DNA of 32,303 bases, from positions 3,070-35,372 of the forward strand of contig PMKM01000123.1 of assembly GCA_003157745.1 (NCBI GenBank). Direction: 5' to 3'. The position numbers and the translations under genes were made by a program. A model generated the notes under the pieces. The model was not told the DNA's origin and ran no database searches. It saw only the letters and a list, made by a program, of their open reading frames with translations. Every line of letters starts with the position of its first letter. Positions within the stretch are counted from its first letter, which is position 1. Source of the DNA: Bryobacterales bacterium. Its GTDB lineage: Bacteria > Acidobacteriota > Terriglobia > Bryobacterales > Bryobacteraceae. Of the stretch, positions 23,815 through 32,303 are shown one piece after another.

Positions 23815-26100
23815 CTACTCCCGCGGCGCGTCCACAAACAGGTCGGCCCCATCCGCCTCCCGGCGCCTGTGCAGCGCCACCGCCGCCGCGAGCCCCAGCA
23901 GCGTCAGCGCGAAACCGAAGTAGACCGACAGCGGCCGGTAGCGCATCACCACCGTATGTTTCCCCGCCGCGACCACCACGCCGCGGATTACCGTGTCCAC
24001 CTTCCAGATTTCGGCCGGCTGCCCATCCACCTCGGCGCGCCAGCCGGGGTACCAGTTGTCGCTGACGACGAGCATCCCTTTGCACGCCATTTCGACGTGG
24101 GCCCATACCTGGGAAGGGTTCTCGGAAAAGCCCGATACGAGATCGTCATCGCCACACTGGTCGACGGCGGGCTGCGTCTTCAAGGTGACGGCCGTCCGGC
24201 GCAGATCGATCCGCGCATCGCGAACGCGCTCGGCGCCATCGATGTCGTTCGGCGCGGCGAACATCTGGTGCACCGTCCAGGCGTGCGGAAACGTGTCCGG
24301 CGTGCGCCAGATCTTGATCCCGCTCTTGCCGGTGAACGCCTCCTGCTGTCCGCCGCGGGTCGGCGTGCGGCTGACGGCGTAGTTCATGCCGTACATGTGC
24401 ACCAGTCGATCGTCCCACCAGCCGCCCAGTTCCGATGTCGCCGTCAACATGCTGGCCGTCATGGCGTGGGCGGCGGGTAAGCGATACCAGTCGCCGAAAC
24501 TGAAATGCACGTCCTTGTCGTTGATCTCCAGGCGCTTCACGTCATGGCGGGCGTGCAGGAAAGCGGCCAGGTCGCGCGTATCGTAGAGAGCGTTGATCGT
24601 CGCCATGTGGTTGGTGTCGCGGGAATGGGACCAGCCCCAGCCGACTTCGTTCCCCTGTTCGATCACGATCAGGAGCGTGGCGAACGCGAACAGACACCGG
24701 CGGCCCAACAGGCCGCGGAACCAGGCGTAATAAAGAGCCGCCGCCAGCAGCGCCACCAGCCCGATCATGCCGGGACGCGGGTCGCCGTCCAGGATGCCGC
24801 TCGCCACCGCCGGCTTCAGGTAAGCCATCAGGGTGAAGAGCCCGAAGGTGATGCCGCCGAACCAAAGCATCGCCTTCGAGACCGCCCGGCAGTGCGCCGC
24901 GCCGCTCGAGAGCAAAGCGTTGGCGCCGAGCGCCGCCAGCGACGCCACGGCGAATTGAAAGACGGACAGGGCCACGATCGGCGCACGCGATTTCTCGACC
25001 ATCGGCCCCAGCGCGTACAGGATGCCGTATAGCGGATCGAAATGCGAGAGCGTATACAGCAACGCGGCGACCCCCAGCAGCAGGAACATGCGCACCTCGC
25101 GGCGCCGGAACGAACTCATGACGGCGATGGCCGCCAGGCTAAGCGCCACCGTGCCCGTGAACGGGTCGGACCGCAGGCCGCCGCCGCCCGGCATCACCAC
25201 ATGCAGCAGGTCGGTCGGGCGCAGGCCGCTGTCTTCGTGCTCGGGGTATTCCACTCTGTCTTTCCAGGTCAGCGCGCCGGTCGCGGTCCACCGCTTCGCC
25301 AGCTTGCCGTATTCGCTGGCGGGCAGCGTCTGCACGGCGGATACCAGCGCCATCACGCCGAATAATACCGCCAGCCGCAGTGCCGCCAGACGGCGCGTGT
25401 CGCGGCGGATAAATGCGGCCGCGCCCACTCCCGCCACCGCGTACGTCAGCGCCAGCGACATCGCATGATGCCCGCAGAGCCAGGACGCGCCCAGCGCCGC
25501 GCCCGCCCATGCCGCGTTCCGGAGGGGCGCCCGGCCGCGGAGCGAGCGCAGCAGGAACAGGAATACCAGCGGCGCCCAGATGGCCGGCGCCAATTGCTGC
25601 GGCCATTCCGTGTTGCCGCAGAAGCCGCCCGTCGCGTAAAAGATGGCGCCCAGCACGGCCGGCCCCACCGCGCAATCGAGATCGACGAAAAGCCAATACG
25701 CGAACAGTCCACCCACGCAGTGGATCAGCACGAACCAGAGATTCACATAGAACACCTGAAGCTGCCCGTCGTGCAGCGGCGCCAGCGCCAGCAGATAATT
25801 GAACGGGCTGGTCACGCCCGGTTGCACCTGGCCGATCAGCGATTGACCGAACCACTCGTAGGGAGTCCACAGCAGAATCGACCAGTGACGAATCGCATGT
25901 ACCTGCGCGCCGAGCCACGGCATCACCTGGTTCGCCATGTCGGGGCTGGAGACAAAGGTGTACTGCTTGGTGAGAACCAGTTTCCAGAACACGGCAACCA
26001 CGCCGGCCACCACCAGCAACGGCGGCCAAAGCCGCGGCCACGCTCTCCTGGCCCATTCGGCGCCCAGGTCGGTCACACGTCCCAAAGTCGAAGTCGTCAT
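23815..26100 (-). CDS. YfhO-family integral membrane protein
   Basis: Polytopic protein of 761 residues from ATG 26100 (MTTSTLGRVTDLGAEW); the frame is open to 26289 but that extension is not protein-like. It has about 12-13 hydrophobic helices with the YfhO/GT-C look: first loop FVSSPDMANQVMPWLGAQ with an acidic residue, YEWFGQSLIGQVQPGVTSPFNYLLAL, FYATGGFCGNTEWPQQLAPA. After the last block a large extracytoplasmic domain follows (DTFPHAWTVHQMF, VVSDNWYPGWRAEVDGQPAE), then a final helix (FGFALTLLGLAAAVALH). In other bacteria YfhO-type proteins glycosylate lipoteichoic acid or other surface polymers using lipid-linked sugars; here that is inference. It begins 61 bp after the GH92 gene. Confidence 0.88.
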   Translation of the reverse strand: MTTSTLGRVTDLGAEWARRAWPRLWPPLLVVAGVVAVFWKLVLTKQYTFVSSPDMANQVMPWLGAQVHAIRHWSILLWTPYEWFGQSLIGQVQPGVTSPFNYLLALAPLHDGQLQVFYVNLWFVLIHCVGGLFAYWLFVDLDCAVGPAVLGAIFYATGGFCGNTEWPQQLAPAIWAPLVFLFLLRSLRGRAPLRNAAWAGAALGASWLCGHHAMSLALTYAVAGVGAAAFIRRDTRRLAALRLAVLFGVMALVSAVQTLPASEYGKLAKRWTATGALTWKDRVEYPEHEDSGLRPTDLLHVVMPGGGGLRSDPFTGTVALSLAAIAVMSSFRRREVRMFLLLGVAALLYTLSHFDPLYGILYALGPMVEKSRAPIVALSVFQFAVASLAALGANALLSSGAAHCRAVSKAMLWFGGITFGLFTLMAYLKPAVASGILDGDPRPGMIGLVALLAAALYYAWFRGLLGRRCLFAFATLLIVIEQGNEVGWGWSHSRDTNHMATINALYDTRDLAAFLHARHDVKRLEINDKDVHFSFGDWYRLPAAHAMTASMLTATSELGGWWDDRLVHMYGMNYAVSRTPTRGGQQEAFTGKSGIKIWRTPDTFPHAWTVHQMFAAPNDIDGAERVRDARIDLRRTAVTLKTQPAVDQCGDDDLVSGFSENPSQVWAHVEMACKGMLVVSDNWYPGWRAEVDGQPAEIWKVDTVIRGVVVAAGKHTVVMRYRPLSVYFGFALTLLGLAAAVALHRRREADGADLFVDAPRE

Positions 26101-26161
26101 CGTCAAGTACTCTAGCTTAGAATGACTGAGCCGATACTTCAACCACGACGGCCCCGCACGG

Positions 26162-28474
26162 CTACGGCATCGCCGGCAGACCCGATGTGCCCCAGCTTTC
26201 GTTCGGCCTGGGCCCCAGGCGAAACTCGAGCACACCGCCACCGGCGATTTCCTCGTGACTAATCCAGGCGCGCTCGAGCGGCTGGCCATTCAGTGTGGCC
26301 GATTGGACGTAGATATCGGTGGGCGCGCGCCTGACCGCCTCCACTGTGAAGCTCTTGCCGTTTTCCAAATGGATGACGGCGCGGCGAAACAGCGGACTGC
26401 CCAGCGCATAGATGGGCTGGCCCGGATTCACCGGATAGAATCCCAGCGCGCTGAACACGTACCAGGCCGACATCTGCCCCGTGTCTTCGTCGCCCAGCCA
26501 GCCGGCCGGCCCGGGCCGATACAGGCGGTCCTCGATCGCGTGCACCCAGCGCGCGGTCTTCCATGGTTGCCCGGCGTAGTCGTATAGATACGCCACGTGA
26601 TGGACCGGTTCGTTGATGTGCGCGTATTGCCCCGTGTCTTCCATCTTCGATTCCGTCATCTCGTGAATCACTTGCCCGTAACCGCCCACCTTAAAGGCCG
26701 TGGTAGTGGTGAACAGCGCATCCAGCTTGTCGACGAACGCGGCCTTGCCTCCCATCAGCTCGATCAGCCCGGGGATGTCCTGCTGCGCGCTCCACAACCA
26801 TTGCCAGGCGTTGCCCTCGGTGTAGACGCCGCCCCAGGCCAGCGGATCGAATGGTTCTATCCACGCGCCGTCCGCCTTGCGCCCGCGCATGAAGCCGGTG
26901 CTCCGATCGTACAGGTTGCGATAGTTCTTCGAGCGCGCTATAAACAGCCGGTAATCGCCGTCGTGGCCGAGCGCCTTCGCCATCTGCGCCACGGCGAAAT
27001 CGTCGTAGGCGTATTCGAGCGTGCAGGCAACGCTCTCGCGCACGCCGTGGTCGTAGGGAACGTAACCGAGCCTGGCGTAATCCTCGATCCCGGCGCGCGC
27101 TTCAAAGCCGCCGGCGCCCTTTTCGGTCGCGTCCTTGCGCACCGCCGCGTAGGCTTTGCCGGCGTCGAAATCGCGAATGCCCTTGGCGTAAGCGTCGGCA
27201 ATCACCGAGTCGCCGTGAGTCGCGATCATCACGTTGGTCTCGCCAGGGTTCGGCCACTTAGGCAGGAAGCCGCCTTCGTCGTAGGCGTGCAGCATGGCGC
27301 GAATAATCCCGGCGTCGCGTTTCGGCTCGATGATGGTGAGCAGCGGAAACTCGGCGCGGAAGGTATCCCAGAAGCCAGTGTCGGCGAACATCTCGCCGGC
27401 ATGCACCTTGCCGTCGTAGGGGCTCCAGTGAACGGGCTTGCCGGAAGCATCGATTTCCTCGAGCATATGCGGGAATTGGACCGTGTGATAGAGAGCCGTG
27501 TAGAAGGTGCGGCGCTCGGCCATCGTTCCGCCCTCCACGTCGATCCTCGACAACTGGCGTTCCCATGCCGCTTTGGCGCGGCTGGCGATGCCGTCGAAAT
27601 CGGCCTCGGGCATGTCTTGCTCGAGATTGCGGCGGGCCTGCTCGATGCCGATCAGCGAGACGCCTATGCGCACCGTGACGCTCTTGCCCGCTTTCGTCGC
27701 GAAGCCGGCATACGCGCCGACGCGATTGCCCGACCGCGCCAACTCTCCCGCTACAATCGCCGCGGCCTGGCCCGCCACCGCGCGGCCCTGGCCGTCTTCC
27801 GGAAGTTCGAACGTGCCATGGCGCGCGAATGGATGATCGAACACCGCTACGAAGTACTGCGCGAAGTTGGCGGCGTTTCGCGCGCCCGAAGCGTTCCAAC
27901 CAGTGATCGTATTGCTCTCGGCGTGAATCTCCACCGCCCCGCCACCCGAATTCGCATCGAGCAACACGTAGGCGTCTTCGGTCTTCGGAAAAGTGAAGCG
28001 GAATGCGCCGCCGCGCGGCGAAGGCGTCATCTCCACGTTTACCTTGTATGCGTCGAGTAACACGCTATATAAGTAAGGCAACGCGCGCTCGCTCGCGTGG
28101 CTGAAATGGGAAGCGCGCTCGGCCGGCGCCGCCTGCAGCAACCCTGTCAGCGGCATCAGCGAGAACGCGCCGTAGTTATTCATCCAGGCCGAGGGCTGGT
28201 GGGTAGCCAGGAAGCCGACAATGGTCTCGCGAGAATACTGATACGGCCAGCCGTTGCCTTCGCTGGTTTGCGCGGTCCATCCCAACATGCCGAAGGGCGT
28301 GAAGACGCCGGGATAAGTGTTGCCGTGCGATAACTCGTATGTCGACCACGTTCCCACCAGCGGATCCGGCAGATCGGCGCGGCTCTCCGGGCCCGCGGCA
28401 TAACCGCATGAAGCGGCCAGCGTCCATAACACGGGCCACAATGCCAGCCTGCGTTCTCCGTCAAGAGAAGTCAT
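26162..28474 (-). CDS. Secreted GH92 alpha-mannosidase
   Basis: Glycoside hydrolase family 92 protein of 770 residues from ATG 28474 (a GTG one codon earlier is possible), with an N-terminal signal-like segment (LALWPVLWTLAASCGYAAG). Family signatures: VGTWSTYELSHGNTYPGVFTPFGMLGW in overlapping pieces, GNGWPYQYSRETIVGFLATH, HQPSAWMNNYGAFSLMP, the catalytic-site regions EMTESKMEDTGQYAHINEPVHH and GDEDTGQMSAWYVFSALGFYPV, with the Asp/Glu pair of the GDEDTG motif. GH92 enzymes are calcium-dependent exo-alpha-mannosidases that invert; linkage specificity (1,2; 1,3; 1,4; 1,6) cannot be told from here. It probably works in the periplasm on mannan or N-glycan fragments. It lies upstream of and on the same strand as the YfhO-like gene. 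Confidence 0.93.
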   Translation of the reverse strand: MTSLDGERRLALWPVLWTLAASCGYAAGPESRADLPDPLVGTWSTYELSHGNTYPGVFTPFGMLGWTAQTSEGNGWPYQYSRETIVGFLATHQPSAWMNNYGAFSLMPLTGLLQAAPAERASHFSHASERALPYLYSVLLDAYKVNVEMTPSPRGGAFRFTFPKTEDAYVLLDANSGGGAVEIHAESNTITGWNASGARNAANFAQYFVAVFDHPFARHGTFELPEDGQGRAVAGQAAAIVAGELARSGNRVGAYAGFATKAGKSVTVRIGVSLIGIEQARRNLEQDMPEADFDGIASRAKAAWERQLSRIDVEGGTMAERRTFYTALYHTVQFPHMLEEIDASGKPVHWSPYDGKVHAGEMFADTGFWDTFRAEFPLLTIIEPKRDAGIIRAMLHAYDEGGFLPKWPNPGETNVMIATHGDSVIADAYAKGIRDFDAGKAYAAVRKDATEKGAGGFEARAGIEDYARLGYVPYDHGVRESVACTLEYAYDDFAVAQMAKALGHDGDYRLFIARSKNYRNLYDRSTGFMRGRKADGAWIEPFDPLAWGGVYTEGNAWQWLWSAQQDIPGLIELMGGKAAFVDKLDALFTTTTAFKVGGYGQVIHEMTESKMEDTGQYAHINEPVHHVAYLYDYAGQPWKTARWVHAIEDRLYRPGPAGWLGDEDTGQMSAWYVFSALGFYPVNPGQPIYALGSPLFRRAVIHLENGKSFTVEAVRRAPTDIYVQSATLNGQPLERAWISHEEIAGGGVLEFRLGPRPNESWGTSGLPAMP

Positions 28475-28581
28475 CACTTGAGGGATAACACGGAACGCAC
28501 GCGATTGTCTCGCCCCGCTATGACCCGCGTTCGCCGGAGCGCCGCAATGGGCTGCTGTGCTGGTGACAAAAGACTCTCCGG

Positions 28582-29844
28582 TTACTCGATCACTTCGCGG
28601 CCTACTGCCATATTCAACTGACCCGCGGCGGTCAGATAAGCTCCTACCAGATTGATGTACGCCACCTCGGTTGCACGATAGTCTCTCTGTGCGTCCAGAT
28701 AGTCGACCAGCGCCGCCTGGCCCCGCTGATAGGAAAACGACATGGTCTCGCGAATCCGCGATGCCGTCGCCAGGTAACCGTCCGCGCTCTTATATGGCCG
28801 TAGTAGATTCGCCGAGCTGACCAGCGTGTAGTAAGCCGAATCGACGTCGCTGAATACCTGCGCCGCCGCGGCGTCCTTTTGCCGCTGGGCATGCGCGATG
28901 TCGATTTGCGTGCGCTCCTTCTCGCCCTGGTTCTTATCGAAAATCCGCAGCGGGATGTTGACGTTGACTCCCATGTAAATCGTCATCGGTGGATTGCGTC
29001 CGAAATCCACGCCGAAGGTGGGGTCGGTGGAACCGTTCGCCACCGCCAGCTTGTGATCCGTCTCGGCCTTATCGATAGTCTCGATGGCGACCTTCAAGTC
29101 CGGTCTGGCCGCCAGCGCCGCGGAGCGAAACTCCTCTAATGTCATCGCCCGCTCTTCGAATGCGAATGGGCCGGTGACATCGAATTGGTCCACCGGCGTC
29201 CGCTCGTTGAGTAGCGTCAGCAAAGTGATCTTGGCGGTACGGGCGTTGACAGTCGCGGTCTGATAGTCGGACTCGTACTGCGCGCGCTGCAGGAGCAGCC
29301 GGTCCAGATCCACGCGCGCGATATCTCCCGACTTGAAACGGTCGCGGTCGATCGATATCTCTTTCTCGAAGTACTCCAGGTTCTCTTTCGCATTCGCGAG
29401 CAGCGCCTTGGCTTGCAGTGTCTGCACGAAGGCGCTGCGTAAGTTGAACAGCAGCGTCCGTTCCAGATCCAGTTGCTGCGATTCCGCGATGGACGTACCC
29501 TTCTGTGCGCTTTCGAGGCGCAACTCGCGCTTATGCTGCCGCTCATGCAGATAGTCGAAGGCGAGCAGCGGCTGGGCCTGACCCAGCGGACGATAAGGAT
29601 TGCCGGTGAAGGGCTGTAACTGATCCAACCCGGCGGTGAGGCTCGGGTTCGGCCGCAGATATGCCGAGACCTCCTGCGCCTTGGATTCCTGTATATTGAG
29701 TTGGCCGGCACGCAAATTCGGGTTGTCCGCCTCGAACTTGGCTTTCACTTGCTGCCATGTTAAAGCGGTCTGCGCAAACGCTCCACGGCACAGGCACAAG
29801 CCCGCTAACAAGCCGATTGGTAAATGTCGAATGAATCGCCGCAT
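28582..29844 (-). CDS. TolC-family outer-membrane efflux factor (CusC/CzcC-like)
   Basis: Outer-membrane channel of 420 residues from ATG 29844, which has a GAGGAG ribosome binding site 5 bp upstream. Signal peptide (RHLPIGLLAGLCLCRGAFAQ) then the two-fold OEP repeat: long helices with ALTWQQVKAKFEADNPNLRAG and QESKAQEVSAYLRPNPSL in the first, and ALAARPDLKVAIETIDKAE, PTFGVDFGRNPPMTIYMGV, YQRGQAALVDYLDAQRDY in the second. It forms the trimeric tunnel of the RND pump encoded just upstream; the two coding regions are separated by only 8 bp. Substrate by context: heavy-metal or related cations. Confidence 0.93.
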   Translation of the reverse strand: MRRFIRHLPIGLLAGLCLCRGAFAQTALTWQQVKAKFEADNPNLRAGQLNIQESKAQEVSAYLRPNPSLTAGLDQLQPFTGNPYRPLGQAQPLLAFDYLHERQHKRELRLESAQKGTSIAESQQLDLERTLLFNLRSAFVQTLQAKALLANAKENLEYFEKEISIDRDRFKSGDIARVDLDRLLLQRAQYESDYQTATVNARTAKITLLTLLNERTPVDQFDVTGPFAFEERAMTLEEFRSAALAARPDLKVAIETIDKAETDHKLAVANGSTDPTFGVDFGRNPPMTIYMGVNVNIPLRIFDKNQGEKERTQIDIAHAQRQKDAAAAQVFSDVDSAYYTLVSSANLLRPYKSADGYLATASRIRETMSFSYQRGQAALVDYLDAQRDYRATEVAYINLVGAYLTAAGQLNMAVGREVIE

Positions 29845-29852
29845 GTTGCTCC

Positions 29853-32303
29853 TCAAACCTGCAAGGTGTCGTTCTCACGTGCCGCCAGCGAGTACAGTAC
29901 CGGCGATAAGAACACTGAAAGAAAAAGCCGCGACGCCAGCCCGGCCACGATCACAATCGCAAAAGGCTTCTGCGAGTCGCTGCCAATTCCAATCGATAAA
30001 GCCGCCGGTAACAGTCCGAAGCAGGCTACCAGCGCCGTCATCATGATCGGCCGCAGCCGCAGCAGCGAAGCTTCCAGCGTCGCCGTCGGGATGTCTCTTC
30101 CTTCCAGGCGCAGTTTGTTGATGAACGAATATAGAATCACGCTGGTCTGCACCGCGACTCCCATCAGCGCCACGAAGCCCAGCATCGACGAAACACTGAA
30201 ATTCGTGTGTGTCACCCACAGCGCCAGCAGGCCGCCCACCGGTTCCGTCACCATCACGCTGAAGAAGATGATAAGTGGGAATTTCAGGTTCCCGTAAAGC
30301 GCGAACAGGATCAGGAGAATCAGCAGCGCCGTCAAAGGCAGAATCACCTTCATTTGTTCCCGCGACGAAAGATACTCTTTGTATTCTCCGCCCCAATCGA
30401 ACTTATAGCCGATAGGAAGCTTCACTGCCGCCCCAACCTTCTGGCGCGCTTCACTTACGGCGCCGGCCAAGTCACGGCCTTCCACGCTGAACTGAACTCC
30501 GATAAAGCGCGAGTTCGCTTCCCGATAAATGAAGGACGCTCCGCTTTCCACCTTGATTTCGCAGAACTGCGAAAGCGGCAGATACTGGCCGTCGGGCGTC
30601 GCTATAAGAAGATTCCGGATCGCGTTCTCATCGCTGCGGAACGGCTCCTGCATGCGCACCACCAGGTCGAACTGCCGTTCGCCCTGGATCACCTGGGTCG
30701 CAGCCGAGCCGCCGATGGCGGTTCCCACCAGCGTATTGACGTCGCCCACGTTCAGTCCGAAGCGAGCCAGTTTGGCGCGGTCCGGCGTAATCACCAGGCT
30801 GGGCTGGCCTAACTCCCGCACCACCGTGATTTCCTTGATTCCCGGAACCTTGGCAAGAATACTCTTCACCTGCACGGCCCGGTCTTCGAGCGTAGCCAGG
30901 TCGGGCCCGAATATCTTCACCGCCAGAGAGCTTTTCAAACCCGTCTCGGCTTCGTCCACCGCGTCCTCTGCCGGCTGCGTGTAATTGAAGATCACGCCGG
31001 GAAACGCCGCCAGCTTATGTTGAATAGCCTCGACTAATTCGGGCTTGGTGCGGATGCTGCCCTGCCAAGCGCTGTCGTTGTAGGGCTTCAAGCCCACATA
31101 GAATTCGTTATTGAAGAACCCTGTCGGATCGGTGCCATCGTCCGGCCGCCCTAACTCATTGGCGACGGTCGTTACCTGCGGAAAACTGGTAAGCAAGTCG
31201 CGAATCTGCGGAGATAGCTTGGAAGCTTCTTCGAAAGAAATGGTATAGGGCGTCGTGGCGCGCACCCAGAGCGCGCCTTCGTCCAGATGCGGCATGAACT
31301 CGCCGCCGATATACGGGATCAACAGCAGCGAGGCGGCAAAAATCGCCAATATGATTGTCACCGTGATCAGCGGGTTGCGTAGGCACCAGCCCAGCATTGT
31401 GCCATAGATGTCGCGAACCCATTCGTAGAATCGCGCCCGCGGTTCGTGCACGCGCTTGCGCAGAAAGAACGCGCACAGCACGGGCAGCAGCGTCAGCGTG
31501 CACAACAGCGAACCGAGCAGTGCGAAAGACATGGTGCTGGCCATGGGCGTGAACAACCGGCCGGCGGGCCCTGTGAGCGCATAGATCGGCAGATAGGCCG
31601 CGATGATCACCGCGATCGCGTAGAAGATCGGCCGCTCGACGTCGCGCGCCGCGGAACGGATCACGTCGAGGAGGCTGTACTCCTCGTCACAGCGGGCCGC
31701 CAGTTCGCGGAAGATGTTCTCCACCATGACCACCGATCCGTCCACGATAATGCCGAAGTCGATGGCGCCGATCGAGAGCAGATTCGCCGGAATGTGCCGC
31801 CAGTCCAGGCAGATGAAGGAGAACATCAACGAGAAGGGAATGGTGACGGCGACGATCAATGCCGTCCGCGCGCTGAACAGGAAGAGACCGAGTATGATCA
31901 GCACCAGCACCATGCCGCGCAGTAAGTTGGTTTCGACAGTCTTGGTCGTCTCCTCGACCAGACCCTGGCGGTCGTAGTACGGCACCACCTTCACGTCCGG
32001 CGGCAGCACGTGCTCGTTGAGTTCCTTGGTCATCGCCTCGACGCGCCGCAGGATCACCTGCGCCTGCTCGCCGACGCGCATCAGGATGACGCCTTCCACC
32101 GCCTCGTCCTGCTTCATGTATCCGAACTGCCCGAGTCTCGGCGCGTGGCCGATTTCCACCTTGGCGATGTCTCTTACATAGACCGGAATCCCGTTCTTCG
32201 CCTGCAAAACGATGCTTCCGATGTCCGCCGTGTCGCGCACCAGTCCTAATCCGCGGACATAGTAGAACTGCCCGCCCTGGGAATAGAAGCCGCCGCCGGC
32301 GTT
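29853..32303 (-). CDS. CzcA/CusA-type RND efflux pump, 5' end outside window
   Basis: Inner-membrane HME-RND transporter; 817 residues are present and the frame is open at the window edge (NAGGGFYSQGGQFYYVRGLG), so the first ~200 residues are missing. Seen: porter-domain IPVYVRDIAKVEIGHAPRLG, TM2-6 block (LLRGMVLVLIILGLFLFSA), the TM4 proton-relay region AIDFGIIVDGSVVMVEN with conserved acidic residues, FYAIAVIIAAYLPIYALTGP, a second periplasmic domain, and the C-terminal TM block ending ILYSFINKLRLEGRD...RLRPIMMTALVACFG. The motif FGIIVDGSVVMVEN is typical of cation-exporting RND proteins. The TM10-11 region reads GVAVQTSVILYSFIN where CzcA has GVAVLNGIVLVSYIN, so metal specificity is uncertain. 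A membrane-fusion gene is expected upstream, beyond the window. Confidence 0.93.
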   Translation of the reverse strand, partial: NAGGGFYSQGGQFYYVRGLGLVRDTADIGSIVLQAKNGIPVYVRDIAKVEIGHAPRLGQFGYMKQDEAVEGVILMRVGEQAQVILRRVEAMTKELNEHVLPPDVKVVPYYDRQGLVEETTKTVETNLLRGMVLVLIILGLFLFSARTALIVAVTIPFSLMFSFICLDWRHIPANLLSIGAIDFGIIVDGSVVMVENIFRELAARCDEEYSLLDVIRSAARDVERPIFYAIAVIIAAYLPIYALTGPAGRLFTPMASTMSFALLGSLLCTLTLLPVLCAFFLRKRVHEPRARFYEWVRDIYGTMLGWCLRNPLITVTIILAIFAASLLLIPYIGGEFMPHLDEGALWVRATTPYTISFEEASKLSPQIRDLLTSFPQVTTVANELGRPDDGTDPTGFFNNEFYVGLKPYNDSAWQGSIRTKPELVEAIQHKLAAFPGVIFNYTQPAEDAVDEAETGLKSSLAVKIFGPDLATLEDRAVQVKSILAKVPGIKEITVVRELGQPSLVITPDRAKLARFGLNVGDVNTLVGTAIGGSAATQVIQGERQFDLVVRMQEPFRSDENAIRNLLIATPDGQYLPLSQFCEIKVESGASFIYREANSRFIGVQFSVEGRDLAGAVSEARQKVGAAVKLPIGYKFDWGGEYKEYLSSREQMKVILPLTALLILLILFALYGNLKFPLIIFFSVMVTEPVGGLLALWVTHTNFSVSSMLGFVALMGVAVQTSVILYSFINKLRLEGRDIPTATLEASLLRLRPIMMTALVACFGLLPAALSIGIGSDSQKPFAIVIVAGLASRLFLSVFLSPVLYSLAARENDTLQV

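Noticed and set aside
26597-28060. 487-codon open frame opposite the GH92 gene
   Set aside because: The GH92 strand has unmistakable family motifs; this frame has none.

Overview
The window looks like a chromosomal segment of a GC-rich (by eye about 60-65%) Gram-negative soil bacterium. The best guess is Acidobacteriota, Bryobacterales/Solibacter-like. The reasons are the gene mix: a DUF1080 secreted protein beside a small diheme cytochrome c, a GH92 mannosidase, several large YfhO/PMT-like membrane proteins, TadE/TadG proteins with a von Willebrand A domain, ROK and PA14 proteins, and long spurious antisense ORFs typical of high GC. This is inference from gene families; no rRNA, tRNA, CRISPR array or insertion sequence was found.

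Layout. 1-4.4 kb: a 5'-truncated PLP aminotransferase (+) converging on a zinc alcohol dehydrogenase (-), then a GlxA-type AraC regulator (-) divergent from a metallo-beta-lactamase-fold hydrolase (+). Their short intergenic region carries two copies of TGGCA-N4-TGCCA. 4.5-7.3 kb: a shortened Mur-ligase-like protein (+) converging on a large membrane protein (-) that appears frameshifted near its N-terminus. 7.3-8.2 kb: about 0.9 kb without a convincing gene, but with inverted repeats and a rho-independent terminator. 8.2-12.8 kb: a minus-strand three-gene operon (membrane spermidine-synthase-like protein, frameshifted PMT-like membrane glycosyltransferase, methyltransferase-GT2 fusion), likely for envelope glycan or lipid work. 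12.9-15.5 kb: cytochrome c, DUF1080 protein, a small conserved protein, a TfoX-like small protein and an ECF sigma factor.

15.9-19.1 kb: a plus-strand TadE-TadE-TadG(vWA) cluster ending in a 34-bp perfectly palindromic terminator. 19.3-22.0 kb: a ROK sugar kinase and a secreted PA14-domain protein. 22.0-23.7 kb (-): a secreted protein of unknown function and a small Ser/Thr-rich protein with a five-His run, separated by a strong hairpin. 23.8-28.5 kb (-): a YfhO-family membrane protein and a GH92 alpha-mannosidase. 28.6-32.3 kb (-): a TolC-type outer-membrane factor and a 5'-truncated CzcA/CusA-type RND pump in one operon, whose membrane-fusion partner probably lies beyond the window.

I did not find a clear-cut new defence or mobile system. 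The most interesting points are the paired operator in the glxA/MBL intergenic region, the two single-base frame breaks in membrane-protein genes, the glycan operon with a methyltransferase-GT2 fusion and a SpeE-like protein whose catalytic signature is degenerate, the N-terminally shortened Mur ligase, and the structured intergenic elements at 7.5-8.0 kb and 22.97-23.03 kb.
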